Part shown: piece by piece, positions 48,733 to 57,425 of the stretch
Layout of the letters: each line of letters opens with the position of its first letter
How positions within the stretch are numbered: position 1 is the stretch's first letter
Assembly (NCBI GenBank): GCA_958352845.1
Contig: CATWQC010000009.1
Coordinates: 3,774 to 67,773, forward strand
Direction: 5' to 3'
Origin: an uncultured Collinsella sp.
GTDB lineage: Bacteria; Actinomycetota; Coriobacteriia; Coriobacteriales; Coriobacteriaceae
DNA length: 64,000 nt
Made by a program: the position numbers and the translations under genes
The notes under the pieces: generated by a model
What the model was told of the DNA's origin: nothing
Database searches by the model: none
What the model saw: only the letters and a program-made list of their open reading frames with translations

Positions 48733-50235
48733 ATGAAAGATGAGACGATGGGCCAAGAGGATGCGGCCCAAGATGCAGAAGCGTGCGCCGAGGCCCTGGA
48801 GAGCCTAGACCAGATCGCACTGGCCGAGATTGCGTTTGACGATTCGAGCGTTGATGTGCGGGATGAGCCGGAAATCGAGGTACAGCCCGATGATAAGGAT
48901 GCGGAAGACGATGGCGCCGCGCCCACCGAAGACGAGGCGGGGCACGAGGAATCCGGGTGCAAGGCCGACGACCAGCCCGAATCCGACACGAGCGAGGAAA
49001 CCATCTTGCTCGACAGCTTGCCGGCCGAAGATTCGCTGACCCGCGAGCTCCCCGGTCTGGGCTCTGCGCCTGCCGTGGACGAGACCATCGCCATGGGCGA
49101 TATTCCCCTACCGTCCGTTCCTTCGGCACGCGAAGCCGAGGTTCGTCATCGTAAGATGCCGCCCAAGCGCCGCAACCTGATGGTTGCCGGCGTTGTGGCC
49201 GTCGCGCTCGTCGCCGGCGGCGCAGGCTATGCTGCCTGGAACGGATATCAGCAAGAGCAGGCCGCCGCTGTCGCCGCCAGCGCGCACACGATGATGTCGG
49301 TGCAGATTGGCGTGCATGCCGCGGGCCTCGACTGCTCAACTGGCTCCAAGATTCCCGTACAGGTGAGCGGGCAGGATTCCGACGGTTCTTCCGTGAGCGA
49401 AACGCTCTACGTTGACGAGCATGGTCGCGGCATTAAGTTGCTGCCCGGCGATTACACGCTCTCCATTGCTGGATCCCCCATCGCGGAAGACGGCACCATC
49501 TACACCGTCCCAGCCACCAAGGCGCAGGTCACCATTAAGAGCGATGGACAGGATTTGAGTGCCCAGGCCACCTTTAAGCTCAAGGTGCCTTCGGCCGACA
49601 CGGTGACTGACGACCAGATCGATGCCGCCGCCAAGTATGCCGAGGAAGGCGGCGCGAGCTCTGCCGCCGCGGCAAAGATACTCCAGCAGGCGGCAATTAC
49701 GCGCCGCGATGCCGCCGTCAACGCCGTAAGCGCAAGCGAGGCACAGTCCGCCCGCGATGCCGACGCTCGACACAAGGCGACGGACCTGTATCAGCTCGAT
49801 ATTCCGGTTGAGTGGTATGGCAAGGTCGCCACCTGGCAAAACGGCAGTACGCTGTGCATTTATCTGGACGGCGACACCAACACACCGCTCGTGACGCTCG
49901 TCGCGGTGCGCGACGGCGAGACCTTTACGCCCGACGACGGCGATACGGTTTTGGGCACGGTCAGCCTAGGTAACGGCTACACCGTCTATGCGAGCGGTCC
50001 TGTCTATCCGTACGTGATTCCGCAAACCGTTAATGGACGCACGCAGGACCCTGTGTCGACCTACCCCATGGATACGGCGATTGAGCTTGTCGAGCTCACG
50101 ACCGGCAACCGCTACACCTATAGCCAGATCAAAAACGACCTGATCGGTAAAGACGGCAAGGCCGACGCTGCCACCAAGCTCGAATGCGACTACCTCGCCC
50201 AGATTCTGATGCCGAGCATCAAAGCCCAGGACTAG
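48733..50235 (+). CDS. Anchored protein with acidic cytoplasmic region
   Basis: 500 residues from ATG 48733 (GGGGG upstream; the longer frame crosses the terminator). Residues 1-140 are acidic and disordered-looking, with two ET-I motifs (EETILLD and DETIAMGD). One membrane helix follows (NLMVAGVVAVALVAGGAGYAAW region), then a 330-residue extracytoplasmic part of beta and helical character. No family recognised. The ET-I motifs resemble phosphothreonine sites read by FHA domains; this is inference. Confidence 0.65.
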   Translation: MKDETMGQEDAAQDAEACAEALESLDQIALAEIAFDDSSVDVRDEPEIEVQPDDKDAEDDGAAPTEDEAGHEESGCKADDQPESDTSEETILLDSLPAEDSLTRELPGLGSAPAVDETIAMGDIPLPSVPSAREAEVRHRKMPPKRRNLMVAGVVAVALVAGGAGYAAWNGYQQEQAAAVAASAHTMMSVQIGVHAAGLDCSTGSKIPVQVSGQDSDGSSVSETLYVDEHGRGIKLLPGDYTLSIAGSPIAEDGTIYTVPATKAQVTIKSDGQDLSAQATFKLKVPSADTVTDDQIDAAAKYAEEGGASSAAAAKILQQAAITRRDAAVNAVSASEAQSARDADARHKATDLYQLDIPVEWYGKVATWQNGSTLCIYLDGDTNTPLVTLVAVRDGETFTPDDGDTVLGTVSLGNGYTVYASGPVYPYVIPQTVNGRTQDPVSTYPMDTAIELVELTTGNRYTYSQIKNDLIGKDGKADAATKLECDYLAQILMPSIKAQD

Positions 50236-50270
50236 CCGGGCGCATCATGGTGCTCCCCAACCGTGATGAA

Positions 50271-50292
50271 GGGGCCAGGAGGTCCTGGCCCC
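50271..50292. terminator. Hairpin between convergent genes
   Basis: GGGGCCAG (50271-50278) pairs with CTGGCCCC (50285-50292) between the stops at 50235 and 50309. Confidence 0.6.
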
Positions 50293-50308
50293 ACAGATCC
50301 GTAGATGA

Positions 50309-51661
50309 TTAGGCAAGGAGCCACTTCCATGCGGGCACAACGTGTACCGCACCGTGCTCGCATGGAATATCGGCCTGCTCATCCATGGTAACGATTGTCG
50401 ACTCGCCAAGATCGAACTGGGCCATCGAGGCATCAAGCGCGGCAATTTCGCGCTCGCGCGTTTTCTCACTTGCCATATCCACACTCACCTGAATCAGGCT
50501 ATAAGCCCGCATGAGAAGTGCGTCCCCAGCCACAAAGTCCACCTCATGGCTTTTGCTCTTCTCTTTGATCAGCAGGCGGCAGACCGAGCCGGTCCTCACC
50601 GCGGGAGTCCTTCTTCTTAGCGCATTGAACACTGCGGTCTCGAGCCTCTGGCCCTGATCCAATGCTGATGCGGGAGAGAATGCTCCAAACATCGCAGGGT
50701 CGACAGCGTAGACCTTAGACGCAGACCGCATGTTATTTGCCAATGAACGCGTGAACTCCGGCACAGAAAATAACAGGTAGGCATCCTCATAATACTCAAG
50801 TAAATCGCTGAGCGAATTACGACTGACGGGTATCTGTCTGCTCTTGAACTCGTTGTACACTTTGTTCACTGACAGCTCTCGTCCCGAAGACGCCATACAC
50901 CGCGTCAAGAACAGCGATGCCAAGCGAGGGTTCTTGACGTCGTAACGCTCAATGACGTCCATAGCGACCGTTCGCGAAGCATATTCCTGTAGCAGCTGAA
51001 TCGCGTCTGCGGGCGTCTGCTTAAGCGTCGCGATGAATCCCCCTCGTTCAAGATATCCGATCAGATGATGTCGAAGCAGCGCTGAATCGCTTGGGGAAAA
51101 GGTCGCATCTGGCTCGAAAACGCTCCCCGTCTTATACCGAACGTATTCCGAAAAACTCAACGGAAAAAGCTCCCGTATAAGAGAACGACCCCTGAACTCG
51201 CTCTTAAGCTCTGAGGACAGCATCTTAGAAGAAGATCCCGTCACATAGACGGTCGCTTTCTCCGTATCGACTACACGCCGCAGAAACGCACCCCATTCGG
51301 GAATTTCCTGGATCTCGTCAAAGAAAATGTAAGCGCCCTCGGTTCGAGCAGCAGGATACAGCGCATAGAACGTGTCGAGCACGTCCGCCAGCAGCGATGA
51401 CTCATACGGGCGCAAGCGCTCGTCCTCAAAATTAAAGTAAAGCATCCGGTCAAGCTCGACGCCCCGGCCCTGAAGCCGCTGCATCTCCTGATACAGGCGA
51501 TACGTCTTTCCACAACGGCGGGCCCCCACAATCACATTTACGATGTTGTCGCGCTTTGGCTCCTGTGGGTTTCCTAGATCAAGGTCTCGCTCAAAGACCT
51601 GCGGAACCCCCTGCTGTTCAAAGTCCTTTATTTTCTGGGCGATCAAGTCGTTGAATGCCAT
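50309..51661 (-). CDS. AAA-type ATPase with DUF4143 domain
   Basis: 450 residues. The N-terminal ATPase has Walker A VGARRCGKTYRL, Walker B YIFFDEIQEIP and sensor VTGSSSKML. The middle region carries LFPLSFSEYV, and the DUF4143 end has GQRLETAVFNALRR and HEVDFVAG. The biological role of this widespread family is not established. Its mRNA start lies in a large inverted repeat. GGAGG precedes ATG 51661 at short spacing. Confidence 0.87.
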   Translation of the reverse strand: MAFNDLIAQKIKDFEQQGVPQVFERDLDLGNPQEPKRDNIVNVIVGARRCGKTYRLYQEMQRLQGRGVELDRMLYFNFEDERLRPYESSLLADVLDTFYALYPAARTEGAYIFFDEIQEIPEWGAFLRRVVDTEKATVYVTGSSSKMLSSELKSEFRGRSLIRELFPLSFSEYVRYKTGSVFEPDATFSPSDSALLRHHLIGYLERGGFIATLKQTPADAIQLLQEYASRTVAMDVIERYDVKNPRLASLFLTRCMASSGRELSVNKVYNEFKSRQIPVSRNSLSDLLEYYEDAYLLFSVPEFTRSLANNMRSASKVYAVDPAMFGAFSPASALDQGQRLETAVFNALRRRTPAVRTGSVCRLLIKEKSKSHEVDFVAGDALLMRAYSLIQVSVDMASEKTREREIAALDASMAQFDLGESTIVTMDEQADIPCEHGAVHVVPAWKWLLA

Positions 51662-51668
51662 GATCCTC

Positions 51669-51730
51669 CAATCTTGCTCTCTAGCTAATCAAAATTATAC
51701 TGATTCTTGATTAATTAGAGAGCAAGATTG
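51669..51730 (-). promoter_or_regulatory. 24-bp inverted repeat around the promoter of the AAA/DUF4143 gene
   Basis: Arms at 51669-51692 and 51707-51730 pair with two mismatches. The 14-base spacer carries TATAAT on the minus strand. The right arm would cover the -35 region, and the left arm the transcript start and the bases just before the ribosome site. A repressor, possibly the protein itself, could block the promoter here. Confidence 0.6.
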
Positions 51731-51892
51731 TGTGTAGCTTGATTAACACTTAAGCAAGTTTTATCACCGTTATTGCTCCGAAGGATATCGAGTGGCTAAG
51801 AGGACAACCGAGCTCGAATGCGACTCCCCGAGCAGTCAATTTGGGACGGGGCTTTTTTGACTACCCTCCCCCTGCAGAAAAATCCCTAACGC

Positions 51893-51958
51893 AGTTGCGG
51901 TGAAATAGGGACTGTTTTGCGGTTTGACCAGAAAAACAGTCCCTATTTCACCGCAACT
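51893..51958. repeat. AGTTGCGGTGAAATAG-type hairpin repeat, copy 2
   Basis: Perfect 26-bp arms (51893-51918 and 51933-51958) read AGTTGCGGTGAAATAGGGAC and on to TGTTTT. Copy 1 is at 43104-43172. The rest of 51731-51892 holds no gene. Confidence 0.8.
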
Positions 51959-51982
51959 TATTGGTGGCCTTTTGGGTGGCAC

Positions 51983-52177
51983 TCAGCGCCACGGATCGGC
52001 TTCGAACATCGGCTCGCGCTCGGGGCGGCGATCGCTGTAGGGATCGTAGCCGTCATCGTCCTCGTTCTCGGCACGGATGTAGGGGTCGCGCGGCTTGGGC
52101 GCCGGCTTAGGCGCAGGCTTGGGTGCGGCGGGTGCAGCATCGGTCGCCGACGTGTTCGTCTTGTTCTCGTCTTTCAT
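51983..52177 (-). CDS. Small Pro-rich acidic protein
   Basis: 64 residues from ATG 52177, with AAGGAG 8 bases upstream. It begins MKDENKTNTSATDAAPAAP, has a KPAPKPAPKP run and ends in an acidic, Asp/Glu/Arg-rich tail (DPYSDRRPEREPMFEADPW). It looks disordered. No family recognised. It lies downstream of clpB across a terminator. Confidence 0.55.
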   Translation of the reverse strand: MKDENKTNTSATDAAPAAPKPAPKPAPKPRDPYIRAENEDDDGYDPYSDRRPEREPMFEADPWR

Positions 52178-52232
52178 CTGCATATCTCCTTGCCATGCAA
52201 TCGTGTTCAACATCATCGATTGTCGCACGAAA

Positions 52233-52266
52233 AAGGGCGGCGGACCCAATTGGATCCGCCGCCCTT
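52233..52266 (-). terminator. Terminator of clpB
   Basis: AAGGGCGGCGGA (52233-52244) pairs with TCCGCCGCCCTT (52255-52266), with a T-tract on the minus strand, 45 bases past the clpB stop. Confidence 0.85.
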
Positions 52267-52310
52267 GGCGTTTAGAGACGACTGACAGATTTTAAGGCAT
52301 GGCCCAAAAT

Positions 52311-54938
52311 CTACTCGGCGTCGGGAACCTCGTAGGTGGCCGCCGGCGTGTTGTCGCACACGACGGTAAAGCCGCCGTCCTTGTCGACATCGACCGTCAC
52401 CTGATCGCCCTCGCGCACCGTGCCGTCGATGATGGCGGCGGCGATGGCGTCCACGACCTCGCGCTGGACCAGGCGCTTGAGCGGACGGGCACCGAACACG
52501 GGGTCCAGGCCGCCCACGGCGAGCATCTGCTTGGCCGCCGGGGTGATGGCAAGCGTCATGCGCTCCTTGGCCAGGCGTGCGCGGACGTCGGCAAGCTGGA
52601 TGTCGACGATCTTCTCGATCTGCGCCATGCCGAGCGGATGGAACACCACGATATCGTCGATACGGTTGAGGAACTCGGGGCGGAAGGTCTGAGCCATGGC
52701 GGCGTCGACCTGATGGCGCATCTCCTCCTCGTCCTTGCCGGACAGATCGGCGATGGCCTTGGAGCCCACGTTAGACGTCATGATGATAATCGTGTTCTTG
52801 AAGGACACCTGGCGACCCTGGCCATCGGTCAGACGGCCGTCGTCGAGCACCTGCAGCAGCACGTTGAAAACATCCGGATGAGCCTTCTCCATCTCGTCGA
52901 GCAAGATCACGGAGTACGGACGACGACGCACGGCCTCGGTGAGCTGGCCGCCCTCGTCGTAACCCACGTATCCCGGGGGCGCACCGATCAGACGCTGGAC
53001 GCTGAACTTCTCCATGTACTCGGACATGTCGATACGCACGAGTGCGCGCTCGTCGTCGAACAGGCACTCGGCAAGCGCCTTGGCGAGCTCGGTCTTGCCC
53101 ACGCCGGTGGGGCCCAGGAAGAAGAAGCTGCCGATGGGCTTGTCCGGATCGGAGAGACCCGCACGGCTGCGGCGCACGGCCGCGGCAACGGCGGAGACGG
53201 CCTCGTCCTGACCGATGACGCGCTTGTGCAGCTCGCCCTCCAGGCCCTTCAACTTGTCGAGCTCGCCCTGCATCATCTTGGACACAGGCACGCCGGTCCA
53301 GGCGCTCACGACCTCGGCGATCTCATCGGAGGTCACCTGTTCGTTGAGGCCCTCGCCGTCCCGCTGCTTTTGTGCCTCGAGCGCGGCCTCGGAATCCTGA
53401 ATCTGCTGCTGCAGGCCCGGAATCACGGAGAAGCGCAGCTCGGACGCACGGCCCAGGTCGCCGTTGCGCGTCGCGCGCTCCTCTTCGCTCTTGGCCTCGT
53501 CAAGCTGCCCCTTGAGCTCCTGCACGTGGTCGATGGCGTTCTTTTGGTTGAGCCAGCCAGCCTTTTGCACATTGAGCTTTTCCTGGACCTCGGCAATCTC
53601 CTGACGCAGGGCCTCCAGACGCTCCTTGGAGGCGTCGTCAGTCTCCTTCATGAGCGCCTGCTCCTCGATCTGCAGCTGGGTGAGCTGACGCGTGGTGGCG
53701 TCGATCTCGACCGGCATGCTGTCGAGTTCCATGCGCAGGCGGCTTGCGGCCTCATCGACCAGGTCGATGGCCTTGTCGGGCAGGAAACGGTCGGCGATGT
53801 AGCGATCGGAGAGGTCGGCAGCCGCCACGAGCGCGCTATCGGTGATATGCACGCCGTGGAAGATCTCGTATTTCTCCTTGAGGCCACGCAGGATCGAGAT
53901 GGTGTCCTCGACGGTAGGCTCGGAGACCATCACAGTCTGGAAACGACGCGCGAGCGCCGCGTCCTTCTCGATGTACTTGCGGTACTCGTCAAGCGTGGTC
54001 GCGCCGATCGCGTGCAGGTCGCCACGGGCAAGCGCCGGCTTCAGGATGTTGCCGGCGTCCATGGAGCCCTCGGTGGCACCCGCGCCCACGATGGTGTGGA
54101 GCTCATCGATGAACAGGATGACCTTACCTTCGGACTTCTGTACCTCCTTGAGCACGGCCTTCAAGCGGTCCTCGAACTCGCCGCGGTACTTGGCGCCGGC
54201 GACCAGCGCGCTCATGTCGAGCTCGATGAGGTCGCGATCGCGCAGGGTGCTCGGCACGTCGCCGGCCACGATACGCTGGGCGATGCCCTCGACGATGGCC
54301 GTCTTGCCGACGCCCGGCTCACCGATGAGCACGGGGTTGTTCTTGGTGCGGCGGGACAGGACCTGGATGGTGCGGCGAATCTCATCGGTACGGCCGATGA
54401 CCGGGTCGAGCTTGCCGGCGCGGGCGAGGTCGCAAATGTTGCGACCGTACTGCTCCAGCGCCTCAAACTGCGTCTTGTCCTCGGCGGACGTCACGCGGTC
54501 ATCGCCGCGCAGCTCCTCGTAGACTTGCTCGATGCGCTCCTTGGTGACGCCTGCGTCGCGCAGAACGCGGCCGGCCTCGCCCTTGTCCTCGGCAAGTGCC
54601 ATCAGCAGATGCTCGGTCACCACAAAGCTGTCGCCCATCTTGGTGGCCTTCTTCTCGGCCTTCTCGATGACGCGGACGAGCTCGTTGGACAGGCCCATCT
54701 GCTGGCCCTCGCCCGAAACCTTGGGCGCATGGTCGATGGCATCCTGCGTGGAGCGTGCGAGCTGGGCCGGGTCGGCACCGATGCGCTCGATGACCACGGA
54801 GATATTGCGCTCGCCGGCACCGAGCAGGGCAGACAGCAGGTGAATCGGCTCCACCGCGCCGGCCTGCGCATCGGCAGCCGTGCTCATGGCGGTCTGCAAC
54901 GCCTCGCGCGACGTCATTGCTAGCTTATCGATTCTCAT
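52311..54938 (-). CDS. clpB: ATP-dependent disaggregase ClpB
   Basis: 875 residues, normal for ClpB. The N-terminal Clp repeat domain starts [22 protein letters not shown]1 has Walker [14 protein letters not shown] near 205 and [15 protein letters not shown]; the coiled-coil middle domain spans about 410-520; AAA2 has [16 protein letters not shown] near 612 and [20 protein letters not shown]. It works with DnaK to rescue aggregated proteins. AGAGAGGTGATTCC precedes ATG 54938. No HspR-type CTTGAGT/ACTCAAG box was found in the upstream 180 bases. Confidence 0.97.
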   Translation of the reverse strand: MRIDKLAMTSREALQTAMSTAADAQAGAVEPIHLLSALLGAGERNISVVIERIGADPAQLARSTQDAIDHAPKVSGEGQQMGLSNELVRVIEKAEKKATKMGDSFVVTEHLLMALAEDKGEAGRVLRDAGVTKERIEQVYEELRGDDRVTSAEDKTQFEALEQYGRNICDLARAGKLDPVIGRTDEIRRTIQVLSRRTKNNPVLIGEPGVGKTAIVEGIAQRIVAGDVPSTLRDRDLIELDMSALVAGAKYRGEFEDRLKAVLKEVQKSEGKVILFIDELHTIVGAGATEGSMDAGNILKPALARGDLHAIGATTLDEYRKYIEKDAALARRFQTVMVSEPTVEDTISILRGLKEKYEIFHGVHITDSALVAAADLSDRYIADRFLPDKAIDLVDEAASRLRMELDSMPVEIDATTRQLTQLQIEEQALMKETDDASKERLEALRQEIAEVQEKLNVQKAGWLNQKNAIDHVQELKGQLDEAKSEEERATRNGDLGRASELRFSVIPGLQQQIQDSEAALEAQKQRDGEGLNEQVTSDEIAEVVSAWTGVPVSKMMQGELDKLKGLEGELHKRVIGQDEAVSAVAAAVRRSRAGLSDPDKPIGSFFFLGPTGVGKTELAKALAECLFDDERALVRIDMSEYMEKFSVQRLIGAPPGYVGYDEGGQLTEAVRRRPYSVILLDEMEKAHPDVFNVLLQVLDDGRLTDGQGRQVSFKNTIIIMTSNVGSKAIADLSGKDEEEMRHQVDAAMAQTFRPEFLNRIDDIVVFHPLGMAQIEKIVDIQLADVRARLAKERMTLAITPAAKQMLAVGGLDPVFGARPLKRLVQREVVDAIAAAIIDGTVREGDQVTVDVDKDGGFTVVCDNTPAATYEVPDAE

Positions 54939-55116
54939 GGAATCACCTCTCTTGGGGCGGCCGCCCTACGGGGCGGCTTCACGTTGTTCGAGAAGTATTG
55001 TTGCCAGCTTTGCGCAATCTTATACACAAATCTAAGTCTCTATATATAAGATTTTCTGAGTGATTAAGAGATAGGGTACTGAGATGTCAGCCCGCCGCTG
55101 CCCAGGCGCACTACCG

Positions 55117-55374
55117 TCTCGATCTGTAACATCTAGCAGCCATTTTTGATCCTAGATGTTACAGATCGAGATGAAATGCTCAGCGGCGCCCGTTTATCTA
55201 AATCTGTAACAACTACTCGGCAAATAGGGCCCTATCTGTTACAGATTGAGACAAACAGAAGACACCCGAATCGAAAATCTAAATCTGTAACACCAGGCCC
55301 ACTTTTAGCGGCCAAGATGTTACAGATCGAGACAAACCGAGAACTACTACAAAGGGGACGGGTACCTTTGTGGT
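55117..55374. repeat. Array of CTGTAACA/TGTTACAG hairpins plus a GGGGAC hairpin
   Basis: Unit a has perfect 20-bp arms (55117-55136 and 55152-55171). Unit b pairs AATCTGTAACA (55201-55211) with 55238-55248, and unit c pairs ATCTGTAACA (55283-55292) with 55318-55327. A fourth hairpin of the CCACAAAGGGGAC type follows at 55346-55374. Units a and b recur as 57069-57211. The remaining 54939-55116 holds the clpB leader and a small hairpin. Confidence 0.85.
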
Positions 55375-55385
55375 GGTTGCAGTCT

Positions 55386-56057
55386 CTATTTACTTGCCGA
55401 ACCCGTGCTTCCCGATTCGCCGCTCCAGGGCATCTCATCCTCGAAGAGCCATATACGGGCAGACCCACTATCGCGTGCAGTCTGCGGGTCGGGCAAGCAG
55501 GTCTGTTCATAGGCATCTTGGATACACTGACCCATAAAATCGTTGAGCTCGGCCTGGTCGCCCTCCATGACATAGGCTGCATCGCCGGCCATGATGTAAA
55601 TACCCGGACCCTCATTGCCCTCGTAACCCGGATCGTACGAGACATCACATAACTTTGCGCCGTTTGCAGTGTCCAGCTCGATGGAAGAGTGGCATCCGCC
55701 AACCATGTCGTTCGCTTTTGCCCGATAGGACGCATATCCGTACCAACGCTTAAATGTTTTGCCCTTGAGTAGCTCGGACGCCCTATCGATCAGGCTTGTA
55801 TCCGTGGTATAGCGCATGGCCCCAAGCTGAATACTCGGATAATTGCTAATACCCAGCACAGCCGGCTGCTCATCAAAATCAACGGTAATGGTCTCGGGCT
55901 TGTCGTCGCCGGTCAGAAGTTCGACAGATTGAGCCACAGGCTTGACCAACGGCTCCGTCACCGCAGCAGGTAGAAATGCCATACCGACAGCGCCCGCGCC
56001 AACCACAGCGATCGCAAGCGCCAAGACAATCAATCCAATACGGGCAGAACGGCTCAC
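55386..56057 (-). CDS. Secreted or anchored protein of unknown function (Cys-containing)
   Basis: 223 residues if GTG 56057 is used (GGGGTG upstream); the frame extends to 56096. An N-terminal helix (IGLIVLALAIAVVGAGAVGM) is followed by an extracytoplasmic domain with paired Cys and acidic stretches (DVSYDPGYEGNEGPGIYIMA). It is back to back with the gene at 56292, which is similar in size and plan, and both lie among the same hairpin repeats. No family recognised. Confidence 0.65.
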   Translation of the reverse strand: MSRSARIGLIVLALAIAVVGAGAVGMAFLPAAVTEPLVKPVAQSVELLTGDDKPETITVDFDEQPAVLGISNYPSIQLGAMRYTTDTSLIDRASELLKGKTFKRWYGYASYRAKANDMVGGCHSSIELDTANGAKLCDVSYDPGYEGNEGPGIYIMAGDAAYVMEGDQAELNDFMGQCIQDAYEQTCLPDPQTARDSGSARIWLFEDEMPWSGESGSTGSASK

Positions 56058-56147
56058 GGCAAAACACCCCACAATGCAAACCTTCGCCACCTGCACTAAT
56101 GATACCGCCAGCTAACACTATTACCAAAAGAAGCCGCGCGCTCCTCA

Positions 56148-56180
56148 CCACCACAAAGGGGACAGGCACCTTTGTGGTGG
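56148..56180. repeat. CCACAAAGGGGAC-type hairpin, divergent gap
   Basis: CCACCACAAAGG (56148-56159) pairs with CCTTTGTGGTGG (56169-56180). Same family as 55346-55374, 57016-57047 and 57216-57250. Confidence 0.8.
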
Positions 56181-56291
56181 TTTTCGACGCTAACGGTCGA
56201 CCATCTCGCGCCATGAGATTAAACTTGAATTGTTCTCTGAACATATCCATTTCTGCCTATCCTCAACAGATCTTTGTCTCGAGGAGCGCAT

Positions 56292-56960
56292 ATGAAGCCG
56301 TCTCATTCCACCGGCCGCAACGTCATCGCCATTCTCGCCATACCCATCGTGATGCTCTTCCTTATCGTCATCACGCCCTTTTCTTTTGGTATCGCCTCGC
56401 CCTTCGATCTTTGCGGGATGATCGACGCCGGCTCGCGTGCCACCTCGCTCTCCTTTGTCTGCCGTGGCGTGTTCTACGAATATGCAATTCCCACCGGAAG
56501 TTGGCGGTCAAAGTTACCGCTGCTCGGAACGATTGATGGATGCTTCCCCCATTTCAGCCTTGAACCTCAGACGATGAATTATTTGATCGACGACCAGCCC
56601 CTCGACTCCATCACCCTCGCCTACGACTACGCACCAAACACCGATGAGCGCCACATGAACCAAGTCCTCGACAAGATGCTTGGACAGTGCGGGCTCACCG
56701 AGGAGGCCGGTCGAACCATCTATAGCAACCAGCAATTAAAGCGAACAGAACTCCGCCGTGTCGGAAAAATCAAAGGGCGAAACGGGGCTGCCTACTGGCA
56801 GGCCTGGGCGACACGCGACAAGAGCGAATTCGGGCACAGCACCTATACGGTCACCGTCTACACCAAAGATGGAATCAAGGACGATGTTGACGATTTCGCG
56901 TCATCCAAACTCGGCATCCCCAAAACAACCAAACCCGCCAACCCGGATGAAATTCTGTAG
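56292..56960 (+). CDS. Anchored protein of unknown function
   Basis: 222 residues from ATG 56292 (GAGGAGCGC upstream). The N-terminal helix is VIAILAIPIVMLFLIVITPF; the outer domain has several Cys and a DQPLDSITLAYDYAPNTDER segment. It is divergent from 55386-56057 and framed by direct copies of the repeat block. No family recognised. Confidence 0.65.
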   Translation: MKPSHSTGRNVIAILAIPIVMLFLIVITPFSFGIASPFDLCGMIDAGSRATSLSFVCRGVFYEYAIPTGSWRSKLPLLGTIDGCFPHFSLEPQTMNYLIDDQPLDSITLAYDYAPNTDERHMNQVLDKMLGQCGLTEEAGRTIYSNQQLKRTELRRVGKIKGRNGAAYWQAWATRDKSEFGHSTYTVTVYTKDGIKDDVDDFASSKLGIPKTTKPANPDEIL

Positions 56961-57015
56961 AGCCGCTCATTAGAATGTCGTTCAACGAGCACGGCAACAT
57001 CGAGCTCGCCCCCCA

Positions 57016-57250
57016 CCACCACAAAGGGGACAGGAGCCTTTGTGGTGATCTTCGGCCCCGGCGTTCACCATCTCAATCCATAACATCTAGCGGCCGTTTT
57101 TGGGTCCAGATGTTACGGATCGAGATGAATTGTTCAGCGGTGCCCGTTTATCTAGATCTGTAACAACTACTCGGCAAATAAGGGTCTACCTGTTACAGAA
57201 CGAGACAAACCGCGGACCACCACAAAGGGGACAGGCACCTTTGTGGTGGT
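57016..57250. repeat. Second repeat block: two CTGTAACA hairpins between two GGGGAC hairpins
   Basis: A GGGGAC hairpin (57016-57047), then units d (57069-57126) and e (57150-57207), then another GGGGAC hairpin with 13-bp arms (57216-57250). Units d and e match units a and b of the first block over about 135 bases in the same direction. No gene lies in 56961-57425. Confidence 0.85.
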
Positions 57251-57265
57251 TTTCGACAAAAAGAA

Positions 57266-57288
57266 GCCGCCCAATAAAAAGAGGCGGC
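57266..57288 (-). terminator. Terminator downstream of the hydratase gene
   Basis: GCCGCC and GGCGGC arms, with a T-tract on the minus strand after 57266. Confidence 0.6.
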
Positions 57289-57343
57289 ATCAAGCAGGTC
57301 TATTTTTGGCGTCCCTCAAGACCCAACGAGAACGTCGCGGTAG

Positions 57344-57413
57344 CCCCGGACACACCTTTCCCTCGGGCGACCCTCGCGAAGCGCGTGAGCACGAGGGAAA
57401 GGTGTGTCCGGGG
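57344..57413. terminator. Perfect 22-bp inverted repeat after the hydratase gene
   Basis: Arms at 57344-57365 and 57392-57413 are exact complements around a 26-base loop. It lies 12 bases past the hydratase stop. It may be the main terminator or another dispersed hairpin. Confidence 0.65.
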
Positions 57414-57425
57414 CGTACAGCAACG

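Noticed and set aside
52299..54923. An 874-codon open frame antisense to clpB
   Set aside because: clpB is complete with both ATPase domains; same codon-bias effect.
55117..57250. CRISPR array
   Set aside because: Repeats are self-complementary hairpins of differing size with no uniform spacers and no cas genes.
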